Assembly: GCF_003590795.1 (NCBI RefSeq)
Contig: NZ_QYUL01000005.1
Location: forward strand, 172,001 to 236,000
Origin: Azospirillum cavernae
GTDB lineage: Bacteria > Pseudomonadota > Alphaproteobacteria > Azospirillales > Azospirillaceae
DNA length: 64,000 nt
Direction: 5' to 3'
Below, one piece after another: positions 52,311 through 61,305 of this stretch. Position numbers and translations under genes: made by a program. The notes under the pieces were generated by a model. It was not told the origin of the DNA, made no database searches, and saw only the letters and a program-made list of their open reading frames with translations. Every line of letters starts with the position of its first letter. The first letter of the stretch is position 1.

Positions 52311-54562
52311 CGGTGTTGGTCCGCTGTCTCTGCCTGTTTTTGCTGTTTGCGTGTGGAGCGGCGCGGGCCGCCGAACCGGCGACGTCCGGCCCGACTCTGC
52401 CGCGTGTGATTTTGGCGCTGGTCGATCTGCGCGAGGAAAAAACCATTCGCTTCAGCCGGATTCACGGCATGGCGGAATTGCCGCTGAATCATTTGGGCCT
52501 GTCGGTGGTCTATTGGAACGTCGCCGACGGGTTGCCTGATTTGGCGGGCTACCCCGATTTGCGCGGCGTCGTCACCTGGTTTGCCGGAGAACCTTTTGAC
52601 GATGTTGGAGCCTACATCGCCTGGGCCGGGCGGGCGATGGACCGGGGCGTGCGCTTCGCCATTCTGGGGCAGCCGGGCATCCGGCTGGCGGCGGGGGCAA
52701 AGCCCATTCCTCTGGCCTTGAGCAATCGATTCTTCGCTAAATTCGGCCTGCGCGATGACGACGGCTATTCCAATCTGACCTACAAATCTCGCCCGGCAGC
52801 GATGGATTCGATGGTCGGCTACGAACGCCCGCTGATCGGCGCGCTGCCCGGCTACCCGCTGTTCCGCAAGCTGGACGCCCGTTTCACCTCCCATCTGGTG
52901 ATGCGGCGGGGGGACGACGCGGCGACCGACAGCCATCTGATCGTCACCGGGCCGACCGGCGGTCTGGTGACGGACGGCTATGCCCGTCATTACGACCCCG
53001 AACTCAATCGTCGCCTGTGGATCACCGATCCCTTCGCCTTTTTCCGCGCCGCCTTCGCCACCGACGATTTGCCCAAGCCCGACGTGACCACCCTGTCGGG
53101 ACGACGGATCTATTTCAGCCACATCGACGGCGACGGCTGGCGCAACGTGACGGAGGCGGCGCCCTACGCCAAGGACAAGCTTCTGTCGGCGGATGTCGTG
53201 CGCAAGGCGGCGGTGGAGCCGTTCCCCGATCTGCCGGTGTCGGTGGCCCCCATCGTCGGCGATCTGGATCCGGCCTGGAAAGGCACGCCTGAATCGCTGG
53301 CCGCCGCCGCGCGGCTGTTCGCCCTGCCGCAGGTTGAGCCAGCCAGCCACACCTGGACCCACCCCTTCCAATGGGCCTTTTTCAAGGATTACGACCCGCA
53401 GAAGGAAGCGATGTTCCAAACCGGGGCGGCTGGGCCGAAGCGCAGCGCGCTGGACCGGATGCTGGGGCGAACGGGCGTGTACGACGCGGCGGAGACGGGG
53501 GGCGAGGGCGTCGACATCGGACGCTACGCGGTTCCCCGCGCCTATCTGCAAAAGCCTTTCGATCTCGACCAGGAAATCGGCGGGGCGCTGACCTATTTCA
53601 CCCATCTGGCCCCGCCCGGCAAGACGGCGCGGCTGGTGCAATGGTCGGGCGACACCTCCCCCTTTGAATCGGCGGTGGCGGCGGTGCGCAAGGCGGGCGG
53701 GCGCAACATGAACGGCGGCGACGCCCGGTTCGACGCCGATTACCCGTCGATCACCACGGTTCCGGCCATCGGCCTGCCGGTGGGGGCGGAGCGGCAGATC
53801 TATTCGGCGGGCAGCAACGAAAACACCTACACCGATCTGTGGACCAACCGCTTTTATGGCTTCCAGAACCTGATCCACACGGCGCGCAACACCGACAGCC
53901 CGATCCGCCTGAAGCCCTTCAACATCTATTACCACATGTATTCCGGGCAAAAGACGGCCAGCGTCAACGCCCTGCGCCGCAACCTGACGGCGGCCCGCGC
54001 GGCGGAGTTGGCCCCGGTCGCCGCCTCCACCTACACCCTGATCGCCGAGAGCTTTTACGGCGCCCGGTTCGAGCCGCTGGGCGAGCGGCGTTGGCGCGTG
54101 CGGGATCGCGGGGCGCTGAACACGCTGCGCTTTGACCGGGCGAGCTTCACGGCGGTTGATTTTTCCCGCTCAACCGGCGTTTTGGGGCAGCGCCACAGCC
54201 AGGGCAGCCTGTATGTCGCCCTCGATCCCGCCGCAGCGGCCCCGGTGGTGGCGCTGGTCGAGGTCGAGCGTGGCGACGTTCCGCCGTCCGCCCCGGTTCC
54301 CTATCTGATCGAAGGGCGTTGGGCCTTTTCCGGGTTTCGGGCGGAAGATGCGGGCTTCACCGTCGTGGCGACCGGCTATGGCGACGGCGCGATGACGTGG
54401 CGGCTGCCGCAGGCCGGGCGCTACGCCGTCCGCGCCGAACGCGACGGGCGGCTGCTATGGTCGAGCGAGGCGCAGACGGACGAGGAAAACCGCCTGTCTG
54501 TCGCCATCGCGGTGTCGGCGATCCAGCCCCTGACGCTGCGCGTGCAGCGATTGGCGCGGTAG
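52307..54562 (+). CDS. pelA: PelA-type polysaccharide deacetylase, separate protein
   Basis: A 751-residue exported protein (signal peptide VLVRCLCLFLLFACGAARA) corresponding to the middle and C-terminal parts of PelA. Residues about 30-215 form a Rossmann-like/amidotransferase-like domain (VVYWNVADGLPDL, RFAILGQPG). The carbohydrate-esterase domain has YFSHIDGDGW (Asp274/Asp276) and ASHTWTHPFQW (His348/His352), matching the catalytic base and metal ligands of PelA deacetylase; YTDLWTNRFYGF and FNIYYHMYSGQKTAS follow, then C-terminal beta domains. It removes acetyl groups from the polymer in the periplasm. GTG 52307 overlaps the hydrolase stop, implying coupled translation. Confidence 0.92.
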   Translation: MTVLVRCLCLFLLFACGAARAAEPATSGPTLPRVILALVDLREEKTIRFSRIHGMAELPLNHLGLSVVYWNVADGLPDLAGYPDLRGVVTWFAGEPFDDVGAYIAWAGRAMDRGVRFAILGQPGIRLAAGAKPIPLALSNRFFAKFGLRDDDGYSNLTYKSRPAAMDSMVGYERPLIGALPGYPLFRKLDARFTSHLVMRRGDDAATDSHLIVTGPTGGLVTDGYARHYDPELNRRLWITDPFAFFRAAFATDDLPKPDVTTLSGRRIYFSHIDGDGWRNVTEAAPYAKDKLLSADVVRKAAVEPFPDLPVSVAPIVGDLDPAWKGTPESLAAAARLFALPQVEPASHTWTHPFQWAFFKDYDPQKEAMFQTGAAGPKRSALDRMLGRTGVYDAAETGGEGVDIGRYAVPRAYLQKPFDLDQEIGGALTYFTHLAPPGKTARLVQWSGDTSPFESAVAAVRKAGGRNMNGGDARFDADYPSITTVPAIGLPVGAERQIYSAGSNENTYTDLWTNRFYGFQNLIHTARNTDSPIRLKPFNIYYHMYSGQKTASVNALRRNLTAARAAELAPVAASTYTLIAESFYGARFEPLGERRWRVRDRGALNTLRFDRASFTAVDFSRSTGVLGQRHSQGSLYVALDPAAAAPVVALVEVERGDVPPSAPVPYLIEGRWAFSGFRAEDAGFTVVATGYGDGAMTWRLPQAGRYAVRAERDGRLLWSSEAQTDEENRLSVAIAVSAIQPLTLRVQRLAR

Positions 54563-54574
54563 GCCGGAATCGCC

Positions 54575-57500
54575 ATGCCAATCAATCTCCTGGTTGCGTT
54601 TTTGATTCTTGCGGTCGGCGTCGGCGCCAGCCTGCTGCTGATTCCGCGCGGGGCGGAGTTGGCCTTGCAGAAATTCCGCGACAGCGATTTTGAAAGCGCG
54701 CGCGCGGAGTATGAGGAGCGCTTCGCCAACGGCGACCACAGCGCCGCCACGGTGATGCCCCTGACCAAGCTGCATCTGGCCGACGGCGAGGTCGACAAGG
54801 CCATCGCCCTGATGGAGCGCTTTGTCGCCAAGGAGCCGAAATCCGTCGATGGCCGTGAGCTGCTCAGTCGCCTGTACCAGGACGCCCAGCGTCAGGGCGA
54901 CTATCTCGACAATCTGCGGGAGTTGGCCCGGCTGCGCGGCAACGACGAAACCTACCGCGAGTTGGCCTATCTCGCCGGGTTCCAGGGACGGCTGGACATT
55001 CAGGCGGAGGCGCTGACCCGCTATTGTGAGCTGCGCGCCGACGATTTTCAGACCCAGCAGGATTTGGCGGTGCTGTTGGCCGCGCAAGGCGATCACGCCG
55101 GGGCTGTGGATTGGTTGACGAAGGCCGACGACCGCGCCAAGGGCAACATCGAGGCCGACAGCCGCGAATTGTTGATGAGCTTGCTGATCGACCTGGATCG
55201 GGAGCCGGACGCCTTCCAGCGCGCCCAGCGCTGGCTGGGGGAGGATCCCAAAGTGCCGGACATGATCGGTCTGGCGAGCCAGCTTGCCGCCGCCGGTCGC
55301 CCCGATCTGGGGCTGCGGCTGATCGAACCGCAAGTCGCCAAGCCCGATCACGCGCTGGCGTTGGAACTGACCTTCATCGACCTGCAAGTCGCCACCGGGC
55401 GGATCGCCGAGGCGCAGGCGCGCTTGAACGCCCTGCCCGGGCCGGTGGATGATTCGTCCTTTGGCCGTCTGCTCGCCTTGCAGATGAACGCGGGGTTGGA
55501 GCGGGCCGCCTTCGCCACGGCGGGCGGGCGGGATTTGCGGCTGGTTCCCGATTGGCTGCTGGCGGGCTTGGCCGATCTCGCTTACCGCGACCGTGACCGC
55601 GCGTTTCTGGATCGTTTGGTCGGCGAGTTGGGCGACGGTTTTCTGGAGGATCGCCCGATTTTGGCCGCCAACATCGCGCTGGGCCGGGGCGACACCGCCG
55701 CCGCGATCCGCTGGGCCGAGCGCGGCGTGGCCGACGCCGGGCAATCCCTGCCCGAGCGTTTGGCGGCGGTGCGCATCCTCGACCGCGCCGGGCGGCGGGA
55801 CGCGGCGGCGGCGGGATTCGACCGCCTGCCCTTGGCCGACGGCGTCGCCGACGATCTGCTGGACGAGCTGGGCGCGCTGTTCCTCGACCTGGACCGGGCG
55901 GCGGCGGGCGTGGCGTGGTTCGAGGCGCGGCGGCGCGCGGCGCCATCGATGGCGGCGGATCTGGGCTGGGCGCGGCTGGCGGCGCGGGCCGGGGATCCGC
56001 CGACGGTCGCGGCGTGGCTGGACAGCCACCCCAAGCTCGACGCCGGGCTGTTGCAGGACATCGCGTCCAGCGCGGTGGAGCGTGGCGCGGTCCCGTTGGC
56101 GCTGAAGGCGGCGGAGCGGGTCTTCGCCATGGCCCCGACGGCGCGCAGCCGCTTCGCCTTGGCGGCGGCCCTGTTGGCCGCCGGGCGCGCGGCGGACGCG
56201 CTGCCGCATCTGACCATCCTGTTGCCGCTTCAGGCCGAACTGGGGGCCGCCATCGGGGCGGAGGTGGAAAACGCCTATCTCGCCGCGCTGGACGCGACGG
56301 GACGGGTGGAGGAGTTGACCAACTTTCTATCGGCCAAGCTGGCGCGTGGCGGTTTGTCCGACGCGGACGAACAGGCGTTGGTTTACACGCTGCTCGATCA
56401 CAAGGCGTTCCGGGCGGCCTTGCCGGTCCTGCGTCAGCGGGCGCAGCGTCTGGGGGGCGAATGGCTGTTCGCCTACGCCGACGCGGCGCGGCAGGCGGGG
56501 GCGCTGGCCGACCTCGCCGATCTGCTGGAACAGCAATTGACCGATCCGGCGCTGGACACCGCCGGGCGCGAGCAGCGCGCCTTCCTGCTGCTCGAGTCCG
56601 CCGGTCCTGACCGCGCTTTGCCGGTGCTGAAACAGCTTGCGGACGGCAGCCTGACCGGCCCATGGGATTCCCTGTACCGGGAGGCGTTGGGCAAGCTTGG
56701 CCGCAAGGCGGAGTTGCGCCGCTATCTGCTGGCGCGCGGGACCGACACGCGGCTGCCGCTGATTGAGCGCCGGGCCGTGGTGTTCGCCTTGCTCGATCTG
56801 CGCGACAAGCCGGGGGCTGAGCGGATCCTGCGCCAATTGGCGACCGGGCAGGGGCCGAAAAGCGAGGACGCCAAACAACTGGCCTTCCTCTGGGGGCCGC
56901 GCCCGAAGGCGGCGGCGCTGAACTGGATCGAGGAGCGCGCGCGCGCGGCGGCGACGCCCGCCGATCAGGCCGGATGGTACGGGCTGCTGGCCGAGTTGGG
57001 CGGGGCGGGGCGAGTGACGGCCCGGCTGGGGCCGAATGGCGGCCCGACCGTCGCCGCATTGAAGGTCCCCTACATTGAGGCGTTGGCCGCCGACGGCAAG
57101 GGCAAGGAACTGGCCGAGGCGGTCCGTTCCGCCGTCGCCACGGAACAGGATCCCGAGCGCCTGCGCCGCTTCGCCCGCTTGGCCGAACAGAGCCGGGAGC
57201 GCAAGGCCTCGGCGGAATGCTGGCGCGCGCTGTTGGCGCAGCGGCCCGAGGATGGCGAGGCGCTGCGCCAGTTGGGGATGCTCGCCTTTGACGAAAGCCG
57301 TTTGCTGGACGCCGAGCGGCTGTTGCGCCGCTTCGTCGCGCGTGCGCCCGACGATTATGAAGCCTATTATTTCCTGGGCGAGGCGCTGACCGCGCTGAAA
57401 CGGTCCAGCGCCGCCACGCCCTTCTTCCAGACCGCCCTGGCGCAACTGCGAGCGGGCAAGATCCGCAACGACGCCGTCACGCAAACGGAGGCCAATCTGC

Positions 57501-57655
57501 TGAATCGGTTGGGCAAGGTGGACGACGCCGTGGCGCTGTTCGAGGGGCTGCGCAAGCAGCGGCCTGAGGACACGCAGCTCAAGGCCGATTTCGCCTCCCT
57601 GCTCATCGAAAATGGCCGTTTGCCGGAGGCGCGCCGTGTTCTCGGCCTCCCGTAA
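54575..57655 (+). CDS. pelB: PelB TPR scaffold protein (membrane-anchored)
   Basis: A 1026-residue protein: one N-terminal membrane helix (PINLLVAFLILAVGVGASLLL) then tetratricopeptide repeats to the end (for example GEVDKAIALMERFVAKEPKS near residue 75 and LLDAERLLRRFVARAPDDYEAYYFLGEAL near residue 910). This matches the anchor and TPR part of P. aeruginosa PelB, which guides the polymer and binds PelA. The outer-membrane barrel of PelB is missing here and is encoded by the next gene, which overlaps by 20 bases. The Ala/Arg/Leu-rich repeats create long shadow frames on the opposite strand. Confidence 0.92.
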   Translation: MPINLLVAFLILAVGVGASLLLIPRGAELALQKFRDSDFESARAEYEERFANGDHSAATVMPLTKLHLADGEVDKAIALMERFVAKEPKSVDGRELLSRLYQDAQRQGDYLDNLRELARLRGNDETYRELAYLAGFQGRLDIQAEALTRYCELRADDFQTQQDLAVLLAAQGDHAGAVDWLTKADDRAKGNIEADSRELLMSLLIDLDREPDAFQRAQRWLGEDPKVPDMIGLASQLAAAGRPDLGLRLIEPQVAKPDHALALELTFIDLQVATGRIAEAQARLNALPGPVDDSSFGRLLALQMNAGLERAAFATAGGRDLRLVPDWLLAGLADLAYRDRDRAFLDRLVGELGDGFLEDRPILAANIALGRGDTAAAIRWAERGVADAGQSLPERLAAVRILDRAGRRDAAAAGFDRLPLADGVADDLLDELGALFLDLDRAAAGVAWFEARRRAAPSMAADLGWARLAARAGDPPTVAAWLDSHPKLDAGLLQDIASSAVERGAVPLALKAAERVFAMAPTARSRFALAAALLAAGRAADALPHLTILLPLQAELGAAIGAEVENAYLAALDATGRVEELTNFLSAKLARGGLSDADEQALVYTLLDHKAFRAALPVLRQRAQRLGGEWLFAYADAARQAGALADLADLLEQQLTDPALDTAGREQRAFLLLESAGPDRALPVLKQLADGSLTGPWDSLYREALGKLGRKAELRRYLLARGTDTRLPLIERRAVVFALLDLRDKPGAERILRQLATGQGPKSEDAKQLAFLWGPRPKAAALNWIEERARAAATPADQAGWYGLLAELGGAGRVTARLGPNGGPTVAALKVPYIEALAADGKGKELAEAVRSAVATEQDPERLRRFARLAEQSRERKASAECWRALLAQRPEDGEALRQLGMLAFDESRLLDAERLLRRFVARAPDDYEAYYFLGEALTALKRSSAATPFFQTALAQLRAGKIRNDAVTQTEANLLNRLGKVDDAVALFEGLRKQRPEDTQLKADFASLLIENGRLPEARRVLGLP

Positions 57656-59210
57656 GCGCGTCTTTGCCCTGCTGGCGCTGCTGGTCGCCGCCACGCCGAT
57701 TCTGCCGGGCCGCTCGCAGACGCCGCCGTCGATGGCGCAGGTCGAGGTCACGCGCGAGGGGGAGCGGGCGCGCTTCGTCCTGCGCTGGCCGGGGGCGGTG
57801 GCGACGGAGGAGATCGAGCGGCGCGGGCGGGAGCTGACGTTGCGCTTCAGCCGCCCGCTGGGCGGCGTGGCGTTGGACAGCGTGCCGGGGCGGTTGCAAG
57901 GCTGGGTGGACAACGTTCTCTATGGCTATGACAGCGTGCTGCTGGTGCTGGCGGCGGACGTGGTCGCCGACGTGACGGCCGATCGCTCCGGCGTCGCCGT
58001 GACCTTCACGAAGGAGGCGAAAAGCCTTCGCGCCGCAGGCGCGGCGCTGGCCGAACGGGTGGCGCAACGACGCCTCGATTATTTCCGCGCCTTGACGCTG
58101 TTGGAAAGCGGGCAGGCGCGCGAGGCGCGCGCCCTGCTGCGCGACCGGGCGCAAAGCGACCCGCGCGACGCCCAATCCAGCGCCCTGCTGGCCCAGACGG
58201 AAGAGCGGTTGGGCCGTTGGCGGGAGGCCGCCGCCGCGTATGACGCGGCGTTGGCGCAGACGCCCGACGACCCTTCGTTGATCGTCGGCAAGGCCCGGCT
58301 GTTGCATGAGAACGGCGACCGGGCGCGGCTCGACAGTGATTGGCAACGGGTGCGCGGGGCCGACGTCCAGCGAATCCAACGGATGACCGGGGTGATGAAT
58401 CTCCCCGGCTCCAATACCATCACCTACACGCTGGAAAACCGCCGGGTCGATGTGGACGCCGCGATCCGGCGCGACGGCGCGACGGCCCCCTTCCACGGCG
58501 CCCGCCAGCGCATGGAATTCGCCATCGCCCATGATTGGCCGGAGGGGGAACGCTCCACCCTGACGCTCCACGCCGCGCAACAGGCGCTGGGCGTTGGGCT
58601 GACCCACGCCTGGAAAGACGAGGATTCGGAAACCCGCGTCGGCCTGATCTGGAGCGAGCCGAGCTTTGCCTTTCTGGAGGGGATCATCGACGGCGGTCGG
58701 CGCGACCGGCTGTTCGTTCAGCATGAGGAACGCTTGTCCGACCGCTGGAATCTGAGTTTTGCCGTGGGGTACAACCGCTATGGGCTGTCGGGCGCCGCCG
58801 ATTTGGCGCGCTCCACCAGCGTGGAAGGCGCATTGCGTTATGTGCTGAACCCGGAGGGGCCGTTGACCAGCGTCGCCTATCTGCTGGACGCTGAATATGT
58901 CGGGCGGCGCGTGCAATGGGAGAATGCGCAGGGGCAACCCTTTGCCCCCCTACCAGCGGCGACGCGCGAGGTTCACGCGCTCCAGCTTTCGGTTGAGGAT
59001 TGGATCGCCGATTATGTTCGCTACAGCGCGCAAATCGGTTACGCCTATGACCGGCGCGGCAAGAGCGGCCCGCAAGGGGCGGTGTCCTTGGCGTGGGAGC
59101 CTCTCGACGCGCTGGAGATCGGCGTGCGCGCCAGCCACGCCCGATCCACCGCGCGCGGCACGGCCAGCGCGGTCAACGCGGCGGGGGGGTATCTGTTGTG
59201 GCGTTATTGA
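57636..59210 (+). CDS. pelB: PelB outer-membrane barrel, separate protein
   Basis: A 524-residue exported protein (signal RVFALLALLVAATPILPG). Residues about 35-130 form a beta-rich domain (VEVTREGERARFVLRWPG and GVAVTFTKEA), about 145-235 two or three TPR-like helices (LLESGQAREARALLRDRA, GRWREAAAAYDAALA), and about 270-524 alternating strands typical of a 16-stranded barrel, ending YLLWRY with a terminal aromatic residue. It replaces the C-terminal porin of PelB. GGAGG 7 bases before GTG 57636 and the overlap with the TPR gene define the start. Confidence 0.87.
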   Translation: MFSASRKRVFALLALLVAATPILPGRSQTPPSMAQVEVTREGERARFVLRWPGAVATEEIERRGRELTLRFSRPLGGVALDSVPGRLQGWVDNVLYGYDSVLLVLAADVVADVTADRSGVAVTFTKEAKSLRAAGAALAERVAQRRLDYFRALTLLESGQAREARALLRDRAQSDPRDAQSSALLAQTEERLGRWREAAAAYDAALAQTPDDPSLIVGKARLLHENGDRARLDSDWQRVRGADVQRIQRMTGVMNLPGSNTITYTLENRRVDVDAAIRRDGATAPFHGARQRMEFAIAHDWPEGERSTLTLHAAQQALGVGLTHAWKDEDSETRVGLIWSEPSFAFLEGIIDGGRRDRLFVQHEERLSDRWNLSFAVGYNRYGLSGAADLARSTSVEGALRYVLNPEGPLTSVAYLLDAEYVGRRVQWENAQGQPFAPLPAATREVHALQLSVEDWIADYVRYSAQIGYAYDRRGKSGPQGAVSLAWEPLDALEIGVRASHARSTARGTASAVNAAGGYLLWRY

Positions 59211-59230
59211 TGAGGCCAAAGGGGTTGGGA

Positions 59231-59851
59231 ATGGGACGGACGCTCAGGGCACGATCATCCTTGCGGTCGCTGATCGCGCTGGCGCTGGTGGCGGCGACGC
59301 TGGCGGCTTGCGGCGTTGGCCGCAGCACCAGCCGCGATTTCGCGCGGGCGGGCGAGGTTCTGCCGATGGGCGCGTCGGTGGCGGTGCTGCCCTTTGAGAA
59401 TCTGACCAATTACCCCAACGCCGGGCAGATCGCCGCCGATCTTCTGTCCACCGAGTTGTATGGGATGGGCGTGTATCAGGTGGCGGAGTCCAGCCGGGTC
59501 CGCAACCAGTTGACGGTGGCCAAGATCGACGCTGAAAAGCTGTCGGACGGCACACACGCCCAGGCCGCCGGGCGCACGCTGGGGGCCGACGCGGTCCTGG
59601 TCGGCAGCGTCTCGGAATATGGCTACCAGCATGGCTTGCGGGAAGAGCCGGTGGTTGGGCTGAACGCCCGGTTGGTCCGCACGTCCGACGGCGTGGTTCT
59701 GTGGGCGTCCAGTCAATCGGCGGCGGGGCGGGGCCTGTTCAGCCGCGACAGCGTGAACAACGTCGCCCAGCGCGTCGTGACCCGCATGGTGGACAGCCTG
59801 CGCGACGCGGTGGATTCGGGCATGGCGGCCAAGGCCACGGGCGCGCCGTGA
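59231..59851 (+). CDS. pelC: PelC outer-membrane lipoprotein
   Basis: A 206-residue lipoprotein (LIALALVAATLAACG, lipobox Cys near residue 27). The mature part has VAVLPFENLTNYPNAGQIAADLLSTELYGMGVYQVAE and LGADAVLVGSVSEYGY, the ancient TolB-N-like fold of PelC, whose 12-mer ring funnels the negatively or positively charged polymer to PelB. ATG 59231 follows AAGGGG; an alternative ATG at 59210 would overlap the previous stop. It sits in the canonical order between pelB and pelD. Confidence 0.92.
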   Translation: MGRTLRARSSLRSLIALALVAATLAACGVGRSTSRDFARAGEVLPMGASVAVLPFENLTNYPNAGQIAADLLSTELYGMGVYQVAESSRVRNQLTVAKIDAEKLSDGTHAQAAGRTLGADAVLVGSVSEYGYQHGLREEPVVGLNARLVRTSDGVVLWASSQSAAGRGLFSRDSVNNVAQRVVTRMVDSLRDAVDSGMAAKATGAP

Positions 59852-59873
59852 CTCACAGGGAGATGCCGACCGT

Positions 59874-61274
59874 ATGAGCGCCCCGTCCAACCCGCAACCG
59901 ACGCCCCAAACGACGCCTCAACCGGCGGACGACGCGCCCCAGGCCGCGCCGCGTCGGTTGTTGGGCTTTCGCCGGGTGGCGCTGATTGAGCTGGCGCTGT
60001 TCTTCGCGGTGGCGCTGTGGGTGGATTGGGCGCTGGGCGGCGGCTTGCGGTTCGAGGGGACGCAGCCGCATCCCTTCTGGATTCCGGTTCTGCTGCTGGC
60101 GATCCAGTACGGCACCAACGAGGGGGTGTTGGCGGCGCTGGCCGCGTCGGCGGCGCTGCGCGTCGGCAATCTTCCTGAAGAGACGATTTCCCAGGATCTC
60201 TACCAATATCTCTACGCGCTCACCCGCGACCCCATCCTGTGGCTGGTGGCGGGGGTGCTGTTTGGCGAGTTGCGGATGCGGCAGATCCGCGAACGCGAGG
60301 ATCTGCGCAACAGCCTCGCCATGGCCCGCAAGGAATCCGAGGCCATCACCCGGTCCTATCGGGCGCTGAAATCGGTGAAGGAGAATCTGGAAACCCGCGT
60401 CGCCGGTCAATTGCGCACGGTTTTCACGCTCTATCAGGCGGCCAAGGCCATCGACAAGCTGGACGAGGGCGAGGTGATGCTGGGCGTCGCCGACCTGATC
60501 CGCACGGTGATGAAGCCGGACAAATTCTCGCTGTTCCTGCTGAACAACGACGTTCTGGAATCGGTGACGAACGAGGGTTGGGACGAGGAGCAGGACGGCT
60601 ACGCCCGCTGGTTCGATCACGCGTCATCCCTGTTTGAGCGGGTGGTCGGACGCCAACGTCAACTCTGCGTCACCCGGATCGAGGACGAGCGCATCCTGAA
60701 CGGCGAAGGCGTTTTGGCCGGTCCCCTCATCAGCAGCGACACCGGCGAGGTCGTCGGCATGATTAAGATCGAAAGCATGGGATTCACCGATCTCAGCGTC
60801 AACACGGTGGAGAATTTCCGCATCCTCTGCGAATGGATCGGCACCGCGCTGGCCAAGGCCCGCCAATACAGTCTGGCGAACGAACAGCGGATCATGACCG
60901 ACGATTCGCTCTATTCGTCGCACTACATCGGGCGGCAGGCGGAGTTTCTCGCCCTGCTGGGCCGCCGCATGGGATTTGAGACCACCTCGATCACCATCCG
61001 CCCCTCGGGCCTGTCGCGCTTGTCGGCCGGGCAGCGGGCGGAACTGGCCACCGCCATCGGCAACGCCGTGCGCGAGAGCCTGCGGGACACCGATCTGGCG
61101 TGCGATTTTGGCAACCAGGGCGGTTCCTTCGGCGTCGTTCTGACCGGCACGCCGTTGGAAGGCGCGAAGCTGGTGGAGGCCAAGTTGGAAAAGGCGGTGC
61201 GCGCCTCCCTGCCCAGCGGCCTCAGCCGGATCCCCATCGCCTTCACCACGCAAAAGGTTGAGGCGCGGGAATGA
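59874..61274 (+). CDS. pelD: PelD c-di-GMP receptor, inner membrane
   Basis: A 466-residue inner-membrane receptor that switches on Pel synthesis when c-di-GMP binds. Membrane helices occupy about residues 30-140 (VALIELALFFAVALWVDWAL, WIPVLLLAIQYG, ILWLVAGVLFGEL), then a short coiled coil, a GAF domain (about 190-330) and a degenerate GGDEF domain (about 340-460). The inhibitory-site motif RxxD is intact (Arg404-Asp407), 9 residues before GGSFG that replaces GGDEF, so binding without cyclase activity is expected, as in P. aeruginosa PelD. Confidence 0.94.
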   Translation: MSAPSNPQPTPQTTPQPADDAPQAAPRRLLGFRRVALIELALFFAVALWVDWALGGGLRFEGTQPHPFWIPVLLLAIQYGTNEGVLAALAASAALRVGNLPEETISQDLYQYLYALTRDPILWLVAGVLFGELRMRQIREREDLRNSLAMARKESEAITRSYRALKSVKENLETRVAGQLRTVFTLYQAAKAIDKLDEGEVMLGVADLIRTVMKPDKFSLFLLNNDVLESVTNEGWDEEQDGYARWFDHASSLFERVVGRQRQLCVTRIEDERILNGEGVLAGPLISSDTGEVVGMIKIESMGFTDLSVNTVENFRILCEWIGTALAKARQYSLANEQRIMTDDSLYSSHYIGRQAEFLALLGRRMGFETTSITIRPSGLSRLSAGQRAELATAIGNAVRESLRDTDLACDFGNQGGSFGVVLTGTPLEGAKLVEAKLEKAVRASLPSGLSRIPIAFTTQKVEARE

Positions 61275-61305
61275 GGGTGGGCCAGACCAGCGGGGCGAAC
61301 GCGCC

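Noticed and set aside
54455..57913. Long minus-strand frames opposite pelB
   Set aside because: They are low-complexity Arg/Pro/Gln translations antisense to strong TPR coding sequence, without ribosome-binding sites.
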